A program made the position numbers and the translations under genes. 64,000 bases of DNA, taken from assembly GCF_000283155.1 (NCBI RefSeq), contig NW_004454210.1:1911110-1975109 (forward strand), read 5' to 3'. Position 1 is the stretch's first letter. Each line of letters opens with the position of its first letter. The notes below the pieces were generated by a model, which was not told where the DNA came from, ran no database searches, and was given only the letters and a program-made list of their open reading frames with translations. Shown piece by piece: positions 53,640 through 64,000 of this stretch. This DNA comes from Ceratotherium simum simum. Its lineage: Eukaryota; Chordata; Mammalia; Perissodactyla; Rhinocerotidae.

Positions 53640-54290
53640 CTCTCTCTCTCTGGGGGTTGTCCTTCTGCCCGAGGAGTTTTCACACACAATGGTTGGCAGA
53701 CTTCGGCATTTATTTTCATCACCGTTTTTAAGGTGAATGGCATTTGTCACATTCCTTCCTGGCTGGCTTTGATGTGGGGTGATTTCCCACTCCCTAATGA
53801 CAGGTGAGGAGCTGGCCAGCTAACACCCAGCACCTCTGGGCGGCCTGGCCGTCCCTCGCAGATCTGGTTCCCACAGCCGCTGCTTGTTTTCAGTGTCTAT
53901 TCTGGGGACCGTAATTAAGATCCTTTTTAATGATGGAGAGGAACTTCTCCAGCGATTACCTCCTCACTTTTACAGCTCTCTCAGGCTCTTTCCCTCCCTC
54001 CTCCTTCCGGCTCCCACAGTCTCCACTCCTCACCTGGAGGAGACGAGCCAAGGACACAGCTTTTCCGGAGGGCTCTGGGGGTCAGACAGAGCACTCCTCC
54101 CAGACATTCCAGTGATGCTCAAGTGCACCATGCTAATAACATGCAAGATCATTTTAAAGCCTGTGCCCTAAACAAAAACTACAGTGTGGCACAGAGCCTG
54201 GCATACAAAAGAAAAGCAATTAGTGTCCATTTGTTTGATAAGTGAAATGAATAAAAAGATTTGCATATGTGGGTAAATTTAGTATTGAAC
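53640..54290. promoter_or_regulatory. Candidate conserved non-coding cluster
   Basis: Repeat-free DNA with alternating GC- and AT-rich words: 'acacaatggttggcagactt', 'cggcatttattttcatcacc', 'accgtaattaagatcctttt', 'taatgatggagaggaacttc' and 'atgctaataacatgcaagat'. It lies about 100 bp 3' of the DR1 site. Composition and absence of repeat similarity suggest constraint; conservation was not testable here. Confidence 0.3.
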
Positions 54291-54469
54291 ACAATATTGA
54301 TGTTTGGGGCAGGGTATTTCTGATTTCCTGGCTGGAGGCCGTCTTAGATTCTGAGCCTTCTCATGAGCTCAGTGTCTATATCATCAGTTCAGAGACACGG
54401 GGATCTGGTCCCAGGTGGGAGGTGTTGGGGCCAAGGGTGAGCACTGGTCCAGGCTTCTGCTTCTGCTTC

Positions 54470-54605
54470 TGTCGTAGTTCTGACCTAATCTTACTTTTCT
54501 GACCTCAGTTTTCTTGTCTGCAAATTGGGGTTATTGATCCCAATTGCACAGGCAGATTATAAAGTGGTGATGAGACCCTGCATGTAAAAATGTTCAGCAA
54601 GAGCC
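54470..54605 (+). repeat. MIR SINE fragment
   Basis: 'ctgacctcagttttcttgtc' and 'tgcaaattggggttattgat', then 'acaggcagattataaagtgg', 'gatgagaccctgcatgtaaa' and 'atgttcagca' follow the MIR core and tail. Confidence 0.65.
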
Positions 54606-55239
54606 ATTCAACATTGATTCAGGCGGGCCTCGGCTTTTCCATATGGAGGAAGAGAGGACTGGACACTCTAGGACTCATGGGCTTGGGCTGGGCTGCAGCC
54701 TCATGTGTTACTTGCAGCCTCCTGGAGCCCCGAATGGGCTTCAGCCTGCTCTCAGTCTTCTCCCTGGCCTGGGGGGTTCTCTCTTCCTGCTCAGTGCCTG
54801 GCCTCTCCCTGTCTTCTTCAAGGCAGCCTTCCTGCCCCCCCTCCCACTGCAATCCAGCTCCTACCCCAGTCCATTCTGACCTTTCATGATTTCCTACCTG
54901 ACGTAGGCATATCTTATCTCTCCAAAGAGATTATTACTTTCTTGAAGGGAGTCCTGGAATCCTAGAGTGAATACTGAGACCTGAAAGACCTAGGACTCAT
55001 TCAAGCCAACTCTTGTTGCAAAGGCTGAGAAGAGGCCCAAGGCCACCCAGATGGTCAGCCGCCAACTGGGGCTAGAAGGAGGAGCTGCTGATGCCCAATG
55101 CCATGCCCTTCCCAGAAGACCTAGTGGCCAGGACTTGTACGAGGTGGCTTAGATGCACGGGAGGTGGAAGGGGAGTTTTGTCCATGGTGACTGTGCGGGT
55201 GAGTGCTCAATCATCCCCCAGTCCTGACGAGTCCTGCAG
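54606..55239. other. Unassigned; possible MIR scrap
   Basis: 'aagaggcccaaggccaccca' and 'actggggctagaaggaggag' at 55.03-55.08 kb weakly recall reverse-complement MIR. Otherwise unrecognised. Confidence 0.3.
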
Positions 55240-55345
55240 TTTGCCCAGCTCTGATCATGCCTAGCTATGTAGGAGCTCTGAGCTTGTTTCCCCTTCTTCT
55301 CTCTGAGACTCAGTTTCCCCACCTGTAAAGTGAAGAGTTGCTATG
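55240..55345 (+). repeat. MIR SINE fragment
   Basis: 'ctgagactcagtttccccac' and 'ctgtaaagtgaagagttgct' match the MIR core (cctcagtttcctcatctgtaaaatggg). Confidence 0.6.
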
Positions 55346-56389
55346 AGGAAACTCTTGAATTGCCTCTGGCTGGGTCATTCCCTGGTACCAGGAAGTGAAG
55401 CAGGTGTGGAGGTAACGGGGTTCCGGAGAACCCCCTCCACCCCTGGTCTCACCCCTCCCTCACACACACCTGTCCAATGTGAGCTCCATGCGTCTTTTGG
55501 CAAGGCTGACCTGCCCCGATAAGGTGGCTGGTTTTGGAGATGGGATAGGCGTGGCGAGTTATAGTTGCTCCCCGCCTGGACACTCACCTGTAGCCTGGCT
55601 GTGGGAAAACCATGGGAATGATTTTGTATTTGTAAAATTGAGACAACAATTAGCCTCCAACCTCCCACTGCCTCTTGGTTGTGGAGCAGATCTAAGTAGT
55701 TATGACTAACCCCAAAGAGCCAGAGAGAGGGTGAGAAGGTGGAGATAGTGCAGCTGCAGCCAGGTCAACACCCAGAAGGCCAAAGAGGCTGCAGGGTGTA
55801 GCTGAGAGGGGGCAGGGCTGAGCCTCCCTTGGGGCAATTCTGCTGGGGAGGGGAGTTGGAGGTCGAGAGGCAGCTCTGGCAGAACCAGGAAGCTGAAAGG
55901 CGGCCATGAGTGAGGCCAGGACGTCTAACGGCTCTAGATACGCTGGACTTTGGTCTTTGAATGTGCTCAATATTTATAGATTTGATAGGATGTTTTAATC
56001 TGTGTCAAGACAAATTTAGAGAAGATACCCAGGACAACCACCAGCCCACTTCTCTGACCTAGTCATGGTTCTGAGAACCTGGTTTTCAGGAGTTGGGGCT
56101 CTGAGCGGTGTGGAGGGGCTGGCAGACCCGGAGCCCGCCATGCAAATCAGGTCTTCCTGGTGCTCTTCGCCCAAGCCCTGGCTTTTGTTGCCTAGTGCCT
56201 TCCTTCCCAGTAACTCAGAGGAGAGGTGCTTTGTTATCTCGGAGCCTTTCAACACCCAGGGGAGGCAGAGAGGCAGGTGGGATCCTTATCAGGGGTGGGG
56301 CCGCCTTACCTTTGCTCTGCGGCTGTCAGCCCGCAGCTTGGATTTTCTAGGGGCAGCTTGATTTCAGCATTTGTGCCTAGGACACAGCT
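55346..56389. other. Unassigned GC-moderate DNA
   Basis: A short MIR-like phrase occurs at about 55.63 kb ('gtatttgtaaaattgagaca'). No gene. Confidence 0.35.
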
Positions 56390-57500
56390 GGCCCTGCTAT
56401 CTCATTATTGCCAGCAGGAAAGATTTCAGATCAAATACTCTATCAGCAAAGTCACTATTTTTGGTAGCTGTCCGTCAACTTTTAACGACAGTGAATCATC
56501 CTGTACAGGTCTCCTCACAGCTACCTTGGATTGCATTTCACAAATGGTTTATCTTGGAAGGTATAGCAGGAAGGAGACTGCTCAAAGCCAGGCATCCAGG
56601 AAGACTTGACTGACACTTAAAAAAAATGTGGGTTGATGTTTGGCTGGCTCTGCTTTAAAATGTTCGCAAGCTCAAGTCACCTGCAATGTATTTCATTGGG
56701 TCCATCGTTATTTTCCGAGATGAATCTTGGTCCTTGGTGGGCCTCTCTGATTTTCATGAGAGGATGTCCAACCTTTCCCCAGCTTGACATCTGTCGGGTC
56801 ATGGAGTTTCATGTAACACTTTACCACCTAGGAGACCTTCAGTCAAGGCGCCAGTCATGAGAAACTACAGTCCCCCACTGTCTGCCTGAACCTGGCCTAG
56901 AGACACTGTCCTTCAAATGCATTACTTTAGGGATCTGCAGACGACACCTTCCACCATTTGTTCTAACATCTACCCCTAGACAAAGTCAGATCATTGGGCA
57001 CTCGTGTAGCTGCACTGAACCTCATGCCCCTAGACCCCCAACTAACTGCATTTCACATTAGCCAGACTCCCCTTGGCCTCACCGTCGAATGTCAGACACA
57101 AAGCTCACGGATCTGCCTGCTGCCGAGATGCCTCTGAGCACTCTACTCATGGTCTTGTCAGTTGTCCTCTTTGGGAGCAGTTAAGGAGACATTTCTTACT
57201 GTTCTCTGGGACATCAGGAATGCTGGTGTTTCTTCTAGGCAAGTGGTTTGCTTTAATCTTGAGGATCCTGGGAATCGTGCAGCTGATCATGTTTCATCTT
57301 GGCACTGGCTGTTAGAAGTTTTAGAGCCAAAATTGTGGCCCACCCCGAGCAAATGGATCAAAGTTTATGGTATGTTTATTTTGTATTAGTCCCATCCTTG
57401 GCTCCGTTTTATGGCTTTACCCTTGCTTTTACATTTTTTTCTTTCTCACCTGCTTCTAATTTATGTCATCTTGCTGAATTTCATGCATCTCTGTAAGCTG
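56390..57500. promoter_or_regulatory. 1.1 kb repeat-free region, candidate conserved block
   Basis: No repeat recognised over 1.1 kb. Notable words: 'tctcattattgccagcagga', 'tctatcagcaaagtcactat' and 'cattgggtccatcgttattt', and an AT-rich end at 57.36-57.50 kb ('gtttattttgtattagtccc', 'ttatgtcatcttgctgaatt'). No frame has domain character. The length of unassigned, compositionally mixed DNA is unusual for this window and is the main reason for flagging it. Confidence 0.25.
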
Positions 57501-57709
57501 CCTTAAATCCTTTTGTGAAACAAAGATGTGTATACACAAGCAGACAAACAAACGCATATTCTGTCTCAACACTAAACAACGTCTCATAATTTTTGGCATG
57601 TGAAATAGGGTCCGTAGAAGCTCCTGCCGTCTCCAGGGCCGCCGTTCTTCTACAAGACCAGCCAAACAGATAAACTGTGAACAAAGCCAAGCATCTTCTC
57701 TCCAAGGGG
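57501..57709. other. Unassigned
   Basis: AT-rich first half, then entry into L2 sequence ('agccaaacagataaactgtg'). Confidence 0.3.
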
Positions 57710-58280
57710 TGGGAGACAAAAGTAACTAAATAACTGCACAAAAGGTCGGGTGCTGTTGATGGCTGGGGTGAAGATAAAGTAGGGAAGGGGGAATAGGGCA
57801 CAGACAGCCTGGCCAGGGTGCTCTCACTCAGAGCGGGTATTTGAGCAGAGCCCAAGGAAGAGAAGGTGACTGAGGTGTCCATGCTGGAAGAACATTCCAG
57901 CCAGAGGGACTGGCTGGCACAAAGTGTGGAGGCAAGCTGAGAGTGCTGGAGGAGCTCAAGGAGGCTGGCGTGGCTGGAGCAGAGTGAGGGAGGTGGAGGG
58001 TGGTAGGAGGTGGGGAGCAGGGACTCAATCCCTTAGGGCCTCCTAGGCCACAGTAAAGCCTTGATGTTGTGAGATGAGAAGCCTTTGCGGGGTCTGGGCA
58101 GAGGCACGACATGATCTGACTTAAGTTTCAGCATAATCACTGTGACCATCAGGAACCAGGACGAAGCATGGAGATGAGTTAGGAGGGCACGGCAGTTGTC
58201 CAGGTGAAGGCTGATGAGGGTTTGACTTACAATAGCAGCAGTAGAAGAGGTAAGAAGTGGTCACATTCTGGATCTTTCTC
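57710..58280 (-). repeat. L2 LINE 3' region (minus strand)
   Basis: 'gaacattccagccagaggga', 'gaggctggcgtggctggagc', 'agagtgagggaggtggaggg', 'ttagggcctcctaggccaca', 'ggcacgacatgatctgactt' and 'agaagtggtcacattctgga' are reverse-complement L2 in order. Non-coding. It faces a sense L2 that begins 150 bp further on. Confidence 0.85.
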
Positions 58281-58424
58281 CATACTGTGTCACCAAAATA
58301 GAAGTCTGTTGTGTCTGCTCTTGTTGTCTAGACATCCTTGTCCTTTTCATACCTCAAACAGTACAACCTGGCTGCTGACCCCGTCCCATCACAGGTTGTC
58401 AACAATTCCTCTGCGTGACACGGC

Positions 58425-59560
58425 ACTCCTGGGACTCTCGACTCTTTCACTTCCCCAACCCACTTCTCCTGCATCTCCTCCCACCTGCCACAGGGCTCTG
58501 TCATAGCCCTACTAGGCTTCTCTTGAACCACTCACCCCTTTCAACATGGTGCTTCACAGCATTTTGTCTTTGTCCTTCTTACTCTCAAAAACTGCCGTAT
58601 AATTCGTGGGGCCCAGTGAAAAGTGAAAACGTAGAGTGCCTAGTTTAAAAATTATTAAGAAATTAAGATGGTGTCAGTAGAGCACTAAACCACACATGGG
58701 GCCCTTCTAAGCAGAGGGCGCTATGTGGTCAGATATCCATGAAGCTGGCCTTGCTTGCTCTACATGCCCCCAGGACAATCTCATCCATGTTGGCATTAAC
58801 TATTACACACACTAATGATTCCCAGATGCATCTTCTTTCTTGAACCCAAGACCCAACTGTTGGCCCAACTTATTGACATCAACACTTTGTCATTTTTCAG
58901 GCAACTTAAGAGCAATAAGTTCAAGACTGAACACATTATCTTCCCCCACAAACCTGCTTCTCCTCCTGTATTCCCTATCTTGATGAACAGCAACATAATC
59001 CTCTGAGTTGCCCAAACCAGAAACCTCTGAGTCATCCCTGACTCTACCCTCTGCGTTACCCCCCACATCCAATAGGTCTCCAGTGATTGTATTTCTCTGT
59101 TATCTCCGAGATCCATTTCCTCCTCTCAGTGTCCCGGGCTGCTGCTCTAGGTCACGTGCTCAGGAGCTCCTGCTTCCTTTGGTGCAGTGGTCTCCTTCTC
59201 TCTGCCTCCTGTTTCCTAGTACCCATCTGCCTGCCTCCACCCAGTCTCCACAGTGATGTTTCTAAAACACAAAATTCAATTACCTCACTCTCATTTCTAC
59301 AACTCTCAGAGTCTGCAGAACAAAGTTCAAACTCTTTGGCATTGTATGCTGGATCTTCATGATTTGGCCCCTGCCTATCAGCATCTCTCGACCCTGACCC
59401 AGGACACACCACCATAACCTGCAAATGATGCTGATGGTCCAAGTATCCTTGTCTCCTCCTGACAGGCCATGTACTTTCACACTGCTTACCTTTGCACATC
59501 CTGTACTTCCAGCCCCATGCCCACTCCCTAGCTCCCTCTGACTGCCATGCTCCTTCTGGA
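58425..59560 (+). repeat. L2 LINE 3' region interrupted by a small hAT element
   Basis: Sense L2 order: 'gccacagggctctgtcatag' and 'ctactaggcttctcttgaac', then after the 58586-58753 insertion 'gacaatctcatccatgttgg', 'atgattcccagatgcatctt', 'acctctgagtcatccctgac', 'accccccacatccaataggt', 'tctttggcattgtatgctgg' and 'atcttcatgatttggcccct'. About 970 bp of L2 excluding the insert. Many stops. Confidence 0.88.
58586..58753 (-). mobile_element. Small hAT-type element (Arthur/MER117-like) inside L2
   Basis: A 168-bp element whose plus-strand right end 'gaagctggccttg' is the reverse complement of a cagggccggcttc-type terminus. Its interior has 'ggggcccagtgaaaagtgaa', 'aaaattattaagaaattaag' and 'acatggggcccttctaagca'. 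It is flanked by CTTACTCT (58578-58585) and CTTGCTCT (58754-58761), an 8-bp target duplication with one mismatch, typical of hAT. L2 continues on both sides. Family name from memory. Confidence 0.65.
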
Positions 59561-60800
59561 CTTTCATGATACAGCTCCAGGATGGCAAGATGAGTCTTCT
59601 ACCTCCCAAAGATGCACTAAAATGACCCATGAAAACAAGACTTAGTAAAAATCCAGAGCAGCACTGACAAACAGAGGAGACTGCCATGAGAAGAGAAGGC
59701 ATTTGTAGGAATTTCTGGAAGAAATGAAGCAGATAGTGTCTGGTTGAAAGGACAGCTGATCAGTACACCGGTGAGCATGTGTACATAGGTGAAGAGGATG
59801 TCCTTGAAAGTGAGGGCAGGGGCCTTCCCTACAAAACTTCAAAGGACCTAATGCTTGGAGCAACAGAGACAGCTAATAGGTGTGCATGGTGGGACAGTCT
59901 CAGTTGGCAAATTGAAAGGACATGAACTAGAAACTGGGTCACTTCCCCATGGTGAGAGTGGCAGGTTCATTTTGTGTGCGTTCCTTACCAAGTCTCAGCG
60001 TGGACTGAAGAATGAACTGCAGGGCCCCAGCTAACTCTAGGAAGTAGCACAAATGTGGAGAATTGAAAGGAATCTGAAGGGCAGTGAACTCCCCAAAGGC
60101 CCTCAGCACCCACAGCGGCAATTCCTTTCCTTCTTCCTCTTGACATCAACAACTTTGCTAGAGACACAGGTGCATGGAAGGTCTCTGAGTAGGACGCCAA
60201 GAAGCCATCAGCAGGGAGGAACCTGATGGTCCACCAGGGCTCACCCAGAGCTCCGCACTCTAGCTGTTGGTCAAAGCAGTCTTCAGCCCCCAGGCTATGG
60301 CTAGGAGCAGACTGCACACCACTGGAGGATGAAGATGGGAGCCCTTACAGTCATGAGCTTTTTACTGAGAATTCTGGCCTGCTGCTCTGTCCTCAGCCCA
60401 TCTACCAGGAAAGGAAGCCCCCATCAGTGTGATCCAACTCAGTCTCCACCCCAGGCAGACCCCACTCCTGGAGCCTGGCAGCCCTTACTCACCTATCTTT
60501 TCTAGGGGAAATGATGGTGAGCTGGAAATCTACACCTGCTCAGCTGCTGTTCATATGTGAGAGACAGAGAAAGACATTTCTAGAACACAGAAGACAAAAT
60601 ACCTGTATGCTCTTTCTGGAAGGGTGGGGCGGAGGGGTTGAGGAGAAATGAAACCGAAAATGAATCAGAGAAAAATAAATCCAGGTAAAGGGAAGATCCA
60701 GGACATAAGAAACAGTTTCATCCAAATTAATGTGTTAGTAATGGGATTTTGATATTTAATGCAGGTATTATGGAAGGATTATAAAAAGGAGAAAAACATA
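59561..60800 (+). repeat. Old L1 5' region
   Basis: Follows an L1M/HAL1-type 5' UTR: 'gatggcaagatgagtcttct', 'ggttgaaaggacagctgatc', 'agcatgtgtacataggtgaa', 'aaggacctaatgcttggagc', 'catgaactagaaactgggtc', 'gagagtggcaggttcatttt', 'ctgctcagctgctgttcata' and 'gagacagagaaagacatttc'. The window has no other plus-strand L1 with this much 5' sequence. No promoter activity or frame can be inferred. Confidence 0.6.
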
Positions 60801-62055
60801 AATGTAAAAATCTTGGAAATAAGGAGACACGGGGAGAAGATGAACAAAAAAGCCTATAAAATTTTTCTTTTTTTTTTTTGAGGTTGTGTTTATTGACATG
60901 CGTATTTCGTTCAGATTTATTTGTTAAAATTTAGAAACAACCAATGGTAAGATAGAACTAGGTTGTAGGACTTTGAAGCTACTAGAGAATAAAAGGAACC
61001 AAAAATTCATTCAGTAAAACTTAGGCAAAGGAAAATAGAAAATATTAATAAATACAAACCAGAAGATAAAAGGTCAGGGATGAGATCAAACATAAAAGTG
61101 ACGACAATAAATGTGACCTAGTTAAATTCTCTATTTAAAGAAAAAAAATCTCAGATTGGCTATAAAAGCCAAATCCAGTATTGTGCTGTCTATAAGAGAA
61201 ACACCTAGACCAAACATTTTATACCTTGCCATCCCTACTTCTATTTTCCTAATTCTCTCTTTCTTTCTCTCTCTCTCACGTGCATTTCCCCATATGTCTT
61301 TGTTCATATCATTATTTCCTACATTTTATAAAATGGCAATATTGATATCAGAATAAGTAGAATTCAAGGAAAAATTAGATTGGAAAAAATGGAACAATTT
61401 ATATTTATAAAAGTTATAATCAACTAAAATATAGAATATTAATGAGACTTTATGCATTGAAAGCTAGATATAGAAAGACATAAATGCTAGAAGTGCAAGA
61501 ACTTAATGAAACCACATAGTGGAAGGCTTTAGCACACCTCTGTCAGAATTGGACAGCCACTCAAAAGGCTTTAAGATAACACAATTATTTAGTTTGATTT
61601 AATATATGCAATGGAACTTTATACCCAATATATATAAAAAAAAATCTTTTCAAATAACTGTGAATCATTTACAAAAACTGAGCATGTATAAGTACATAAG
61701 CAAATTCTCAATAAATTTCCAAAACTGACCACAGTGCAATAAAACTAGGAATAATAAACAAAAAGTTTTCCAAAAAATGGAATCACTTAGAAACAACTTT
61801 GAAAAATTATTTTCTACTAAAAATTAATAACAAAGAAAACAGAATAACTTATAAGGTAAAGCCAAAGCTACACTCAGAGTAAAATTCATTGTTTTAACTA
61901 TTTTATTAAAAATAAAAGATTGAAAGGGACTGGCTGAGAGTTTTGTCCCTGAAGCTAGAAAAGAAACAACAAAACATCAAAGAAAGTCAAAGGAAGAAAT
62001 TGATGCATTAGAAAGAAAAAAAAATTAATACAAAAAGTCAAAACAAGGATCTTTG
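60801..62055 (+). repeat. L1 ORF2 N-terminal relic
   Basis: 'cagtattgtgctgtctataa' and 'gagaaacacctagaccaaac' correspond to the endonuclease region (atatgctgcctacaagagac). Later text around 61.5-61.9 kb ('gaatcacttagaaacaactt') continues through ORF2. A T-run at 60868-60880 may mark a small separate insertion. ORF1 seems to be deleted between the 5' region and here. Confidence 0.6.
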
Positions 62056-62059
62056 GATT

Positions 62060-62180
62060 TACCCTGTCAGTAACTATTTCTTGCATGCTGAAGATGTGCC
62101 AGGTATTGCGCAAAGTCACTGGGGATGCAGAGATGAACACAGATGTGATCGCTGTTCTCATGGAGTCTCTTTGAAAAGAT
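62060..62180 (-). repeat. L2-like tail fragment inside the L1 block
   Basis: 'gaagatgtgccaggtattgc', 'gcaaagtcactggggatgca', 'gagatgaacacagatgtgat' and 'cgctgttctcatggagtctc' match the reverse complement of the L2 end (gtgccaggcactgttc, ctggggatacagcagtgaac, ccctcatggagctt). It separates L1 sequence on its two sides. Confidence 0.6.
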
Positions 62181-63815
62181 TTTTAAAAATAGACAAACCT
62201 CTTTCAAGACTTGCAAGAAAAAAAGAAAGGAGTGAAAAAGAATACAAACACAATATTATAAATAAGAAAGTGGATATAATTGCATACATGGAGAGAAAGT
62301 TTTTAAAAAATTAATATCATGTATAGACTTATGTCTGTAAATTTGAAATTCTAGAGGAAATGATGAATATAAACAACAAAATTGGTTCTAGACAAGGCAG
62401 AAGACCTAAAAAGATCAATAACCACAGAATAAAGGGTAAGTGTATTAAAATATTTAACACTCAGAAGACCTCAGGCCAGATGGTTTTACAAGTAAGTTCT
62501 ATCAGATCTCTAAAGGGCAAATATTTCTTATCTATACTTAGAGATAAAGTCCTTCCCAAATAATTTTATGAGACTCATTTAGCCTTGATACTAAAATCTG
62601 ACAAAGATAGCACCAAAATATGGACCAATTTATGGAAGTGTAAAAAGTCCTACATGAATCATTGGAAATTTCAATGTAAGCGATGTATTAAAAGATTAAA
62701 ATACTATAATTAAGCATTCTAGAAATTCAAGGCTGGTTCAATATTAGACAACTCATTAATTTATGTTAATAGATTAAAGAACAAAATTATGATCATCTCA
62801 ATAGATACCAGAAGGTTATTTGATAAAATTTAAATTCTGTCCTTGATGAAAACTCCTAGCAAGCCACGAAAATAAGGAGAATTTATTAACTTTATAAAAA
62901 TTATTTATCATAAAATGACTGCAACCATTATCCTTACAGGAGAAATGCCATTAAAATTAAGAACAAGACAAAGATGCTCACTATCGCTGCTATTATTTAT
63001 CATTGTTCTGAAGGTTCTAGCCAAAATAATGAGATAAGAAAACCAAATAAAGAACTACATATAGTAAATGGAAAGGGAAAGCACATCATTATTGTGGATG
63101 ATGTGAGGAACTGAAATAGCCAAGAGAATCAGCCATCAAGTATGTAGACAATAAATGAGTTCTGTGAGGCAGCCAGATTAAAAATATAAAAAACCAAAAA
63201 TCTATAGGCTTCTTACATACCAACAACAACATGTTAAAGGATAAAATCTAGGAAAAAAGTCATTCAAAGAGCATGCTTAACTACAAAATAACTAGTAACA
63301 AATGTAACAAGAAATATATAAGATGTATATGAAAAAATTATGTAATTTTTTAACAGACATAGAAGAATATTTGAGTTAATAAGTGGAGAAACACAGCAAG
63401 TTCTTGGATGGGTAGATTTAATTGTGTTAAAATGTCAATTCTTCCCAAAATCTCAATGGTATTTTAATGTTTGAACTTGGCAAATCAATTATAATTTTGT
63501 AATAGAAGAATAATAAAGGAGAATTTGTTTTATGCATTATCAAAAAGTACTATAAAGATACAGTAATGAAAATTGTATGACAGAGATACAAAGAAAACTT
63601 GTTTAATAGAAGAGAATAGAGAGTGTAAAAATAGATGAATGTACATTCACATATAAAAAGAATTAAGTATGTAAGGTATGCAAAGAGGTTGCAAACATAT
63701 TAACAGGGGAAGGAGTTTTTAAATAAGTGAGGTCAGAATATGTGATATCCATTTGAAAAAAATATGGTGTCTATAGCTCCTTGACACTGTATACAAAAGA
63801 TAAATTTCAGATTAA
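62181..63815 (+). repeat. Old L1 ORF2, connection region to C-terminal part
   Basis: 'acctcaggccagatggtttt', 'aaattcaaggctggttcaat', 'atcatctcaatagataccag', 'gacaaagatgctcactatcg', 'aaggttctagccaaaataat' and 'gtatacaaaagataaatttc' follow L1 ORF2 through the reverse-transcriptase domain, with numerous stops. The catalytic neighbourhood is unreadable as protein. Ends where a younger L1 begins. Confidence 0.8.
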
Positions 63816-64000
63816 TTTATGATAAAAACTCTGAATAAAATGATAATAGAAAGAAAGTACCTCAACATAATAAAGGCCATATATGACAAACACATAGCTA
63901 ACATCATCCTCAATGGTGAAAAACTGAAAGCTATCCCTCTAAGAACAGGAACCAGACAAGGATGCCCACTGTCACCACTCCTATTTAACATAGTACTGGA
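63816..64000 (+). repeat. Young L1, 5'-truncated, reverse-transcriptase frame open to the window edge
   Basis: From 63816 a single frame stays open for 61 codons to the window end. It contains [34 protein letters not shown] and [15 protein letters not shown], the conserved L1 ORF2 reverse-transcriptase segment (motif RQGCPLSP). A stop (TAA, 63813-63815) precedes it, and similarity to active-type L1 starts abruptly here. It is far less decayed than every other L1 in the window, so it is a later insertion. Its 3' end, poly-A and target duplication lie outside the window. Confidence 0.88.

Noticed and set aside
53166..53807. 213-codon open frame, longest in the window
   Set aside because: No domain, low-complexity Pro/Arg/Gly composition, overlapping frames on both strands, no promoter or splice context. 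Its length is expected by chance in GC-rich DNA of this size.

Overview
This is nuclear DNA from a mammal, most likely a perissodactyl (horse, rhinoceros or tapir lineage). Two tRNA-derived SINEs near 13.9 and 18.1 kb, each with target-site duplications, look like the equine repetitive element (ERE) family. The rest of the repeat set (L1M, L2, MIR, MLT1/MaLR, MER5, Tigger, HAL1) is generic for placental mammals. I find no protein-coding gene, no exon with convincing splice context, no CpG island, no structural RNA gene, no CRISPR array and nothing bacterial or viral apart from ancient endogenous LTRs. The window is best read as intergenic DNA or part of a large intron. Family names are from memory of consensus sequences, not from a search.

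The layout has three compartments. From 1 to about 22 kb the DNA is AT-rich and built largely from decayed L1 and HAL1 pieces. Plus-strand L1 3' regions lie at about 5.1-7.6, 10.1-12.0, 12.1-13.1, 13.8-15.2 and 19.6-20.9 kb, HAL1-like pieces at 8.5-9.3 and 21.2-22.0 kb, and minus-strand L1 at 16.0-19.3 kb. MLT1-class LTRs, MER5 elements, a MER2/Tigger piece and the SINEs are embedded or interposed. From about 22.3 to 59.5 kb the DNA is GC-richer, L1-poor, rich in L2 and MIR, and holds most of the sequence I cannot assign to repeats. From 59.56 kb to the end L1 returns, closing with the start of a much younger L1 whose reverse-transcriptase frame is still open at the window edge.

The most informative structures are: a nested repeat stack at 41.06-43.14 kb; a 374-bp hAT-type element at 38.97 kb with a perfect 8-bp target duplication; a 499-bp solo LTR at 6.64 kb with a perfect 7-bp duplication; a 24-bp minisatellite motif that recurs at three separate places in the GC-rich half; a perfect nuclear-receptor DR1 site at 53.54 kb; and several repeat-free AT-rich islands in GC-rich surroundings (29.2, 46.4, 50.1, 53.6-54.3 and 56.4-57.5 kb) that are reasonable conserved non-coding or enhancer candidates. 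No new biological system is supported by the sequence.
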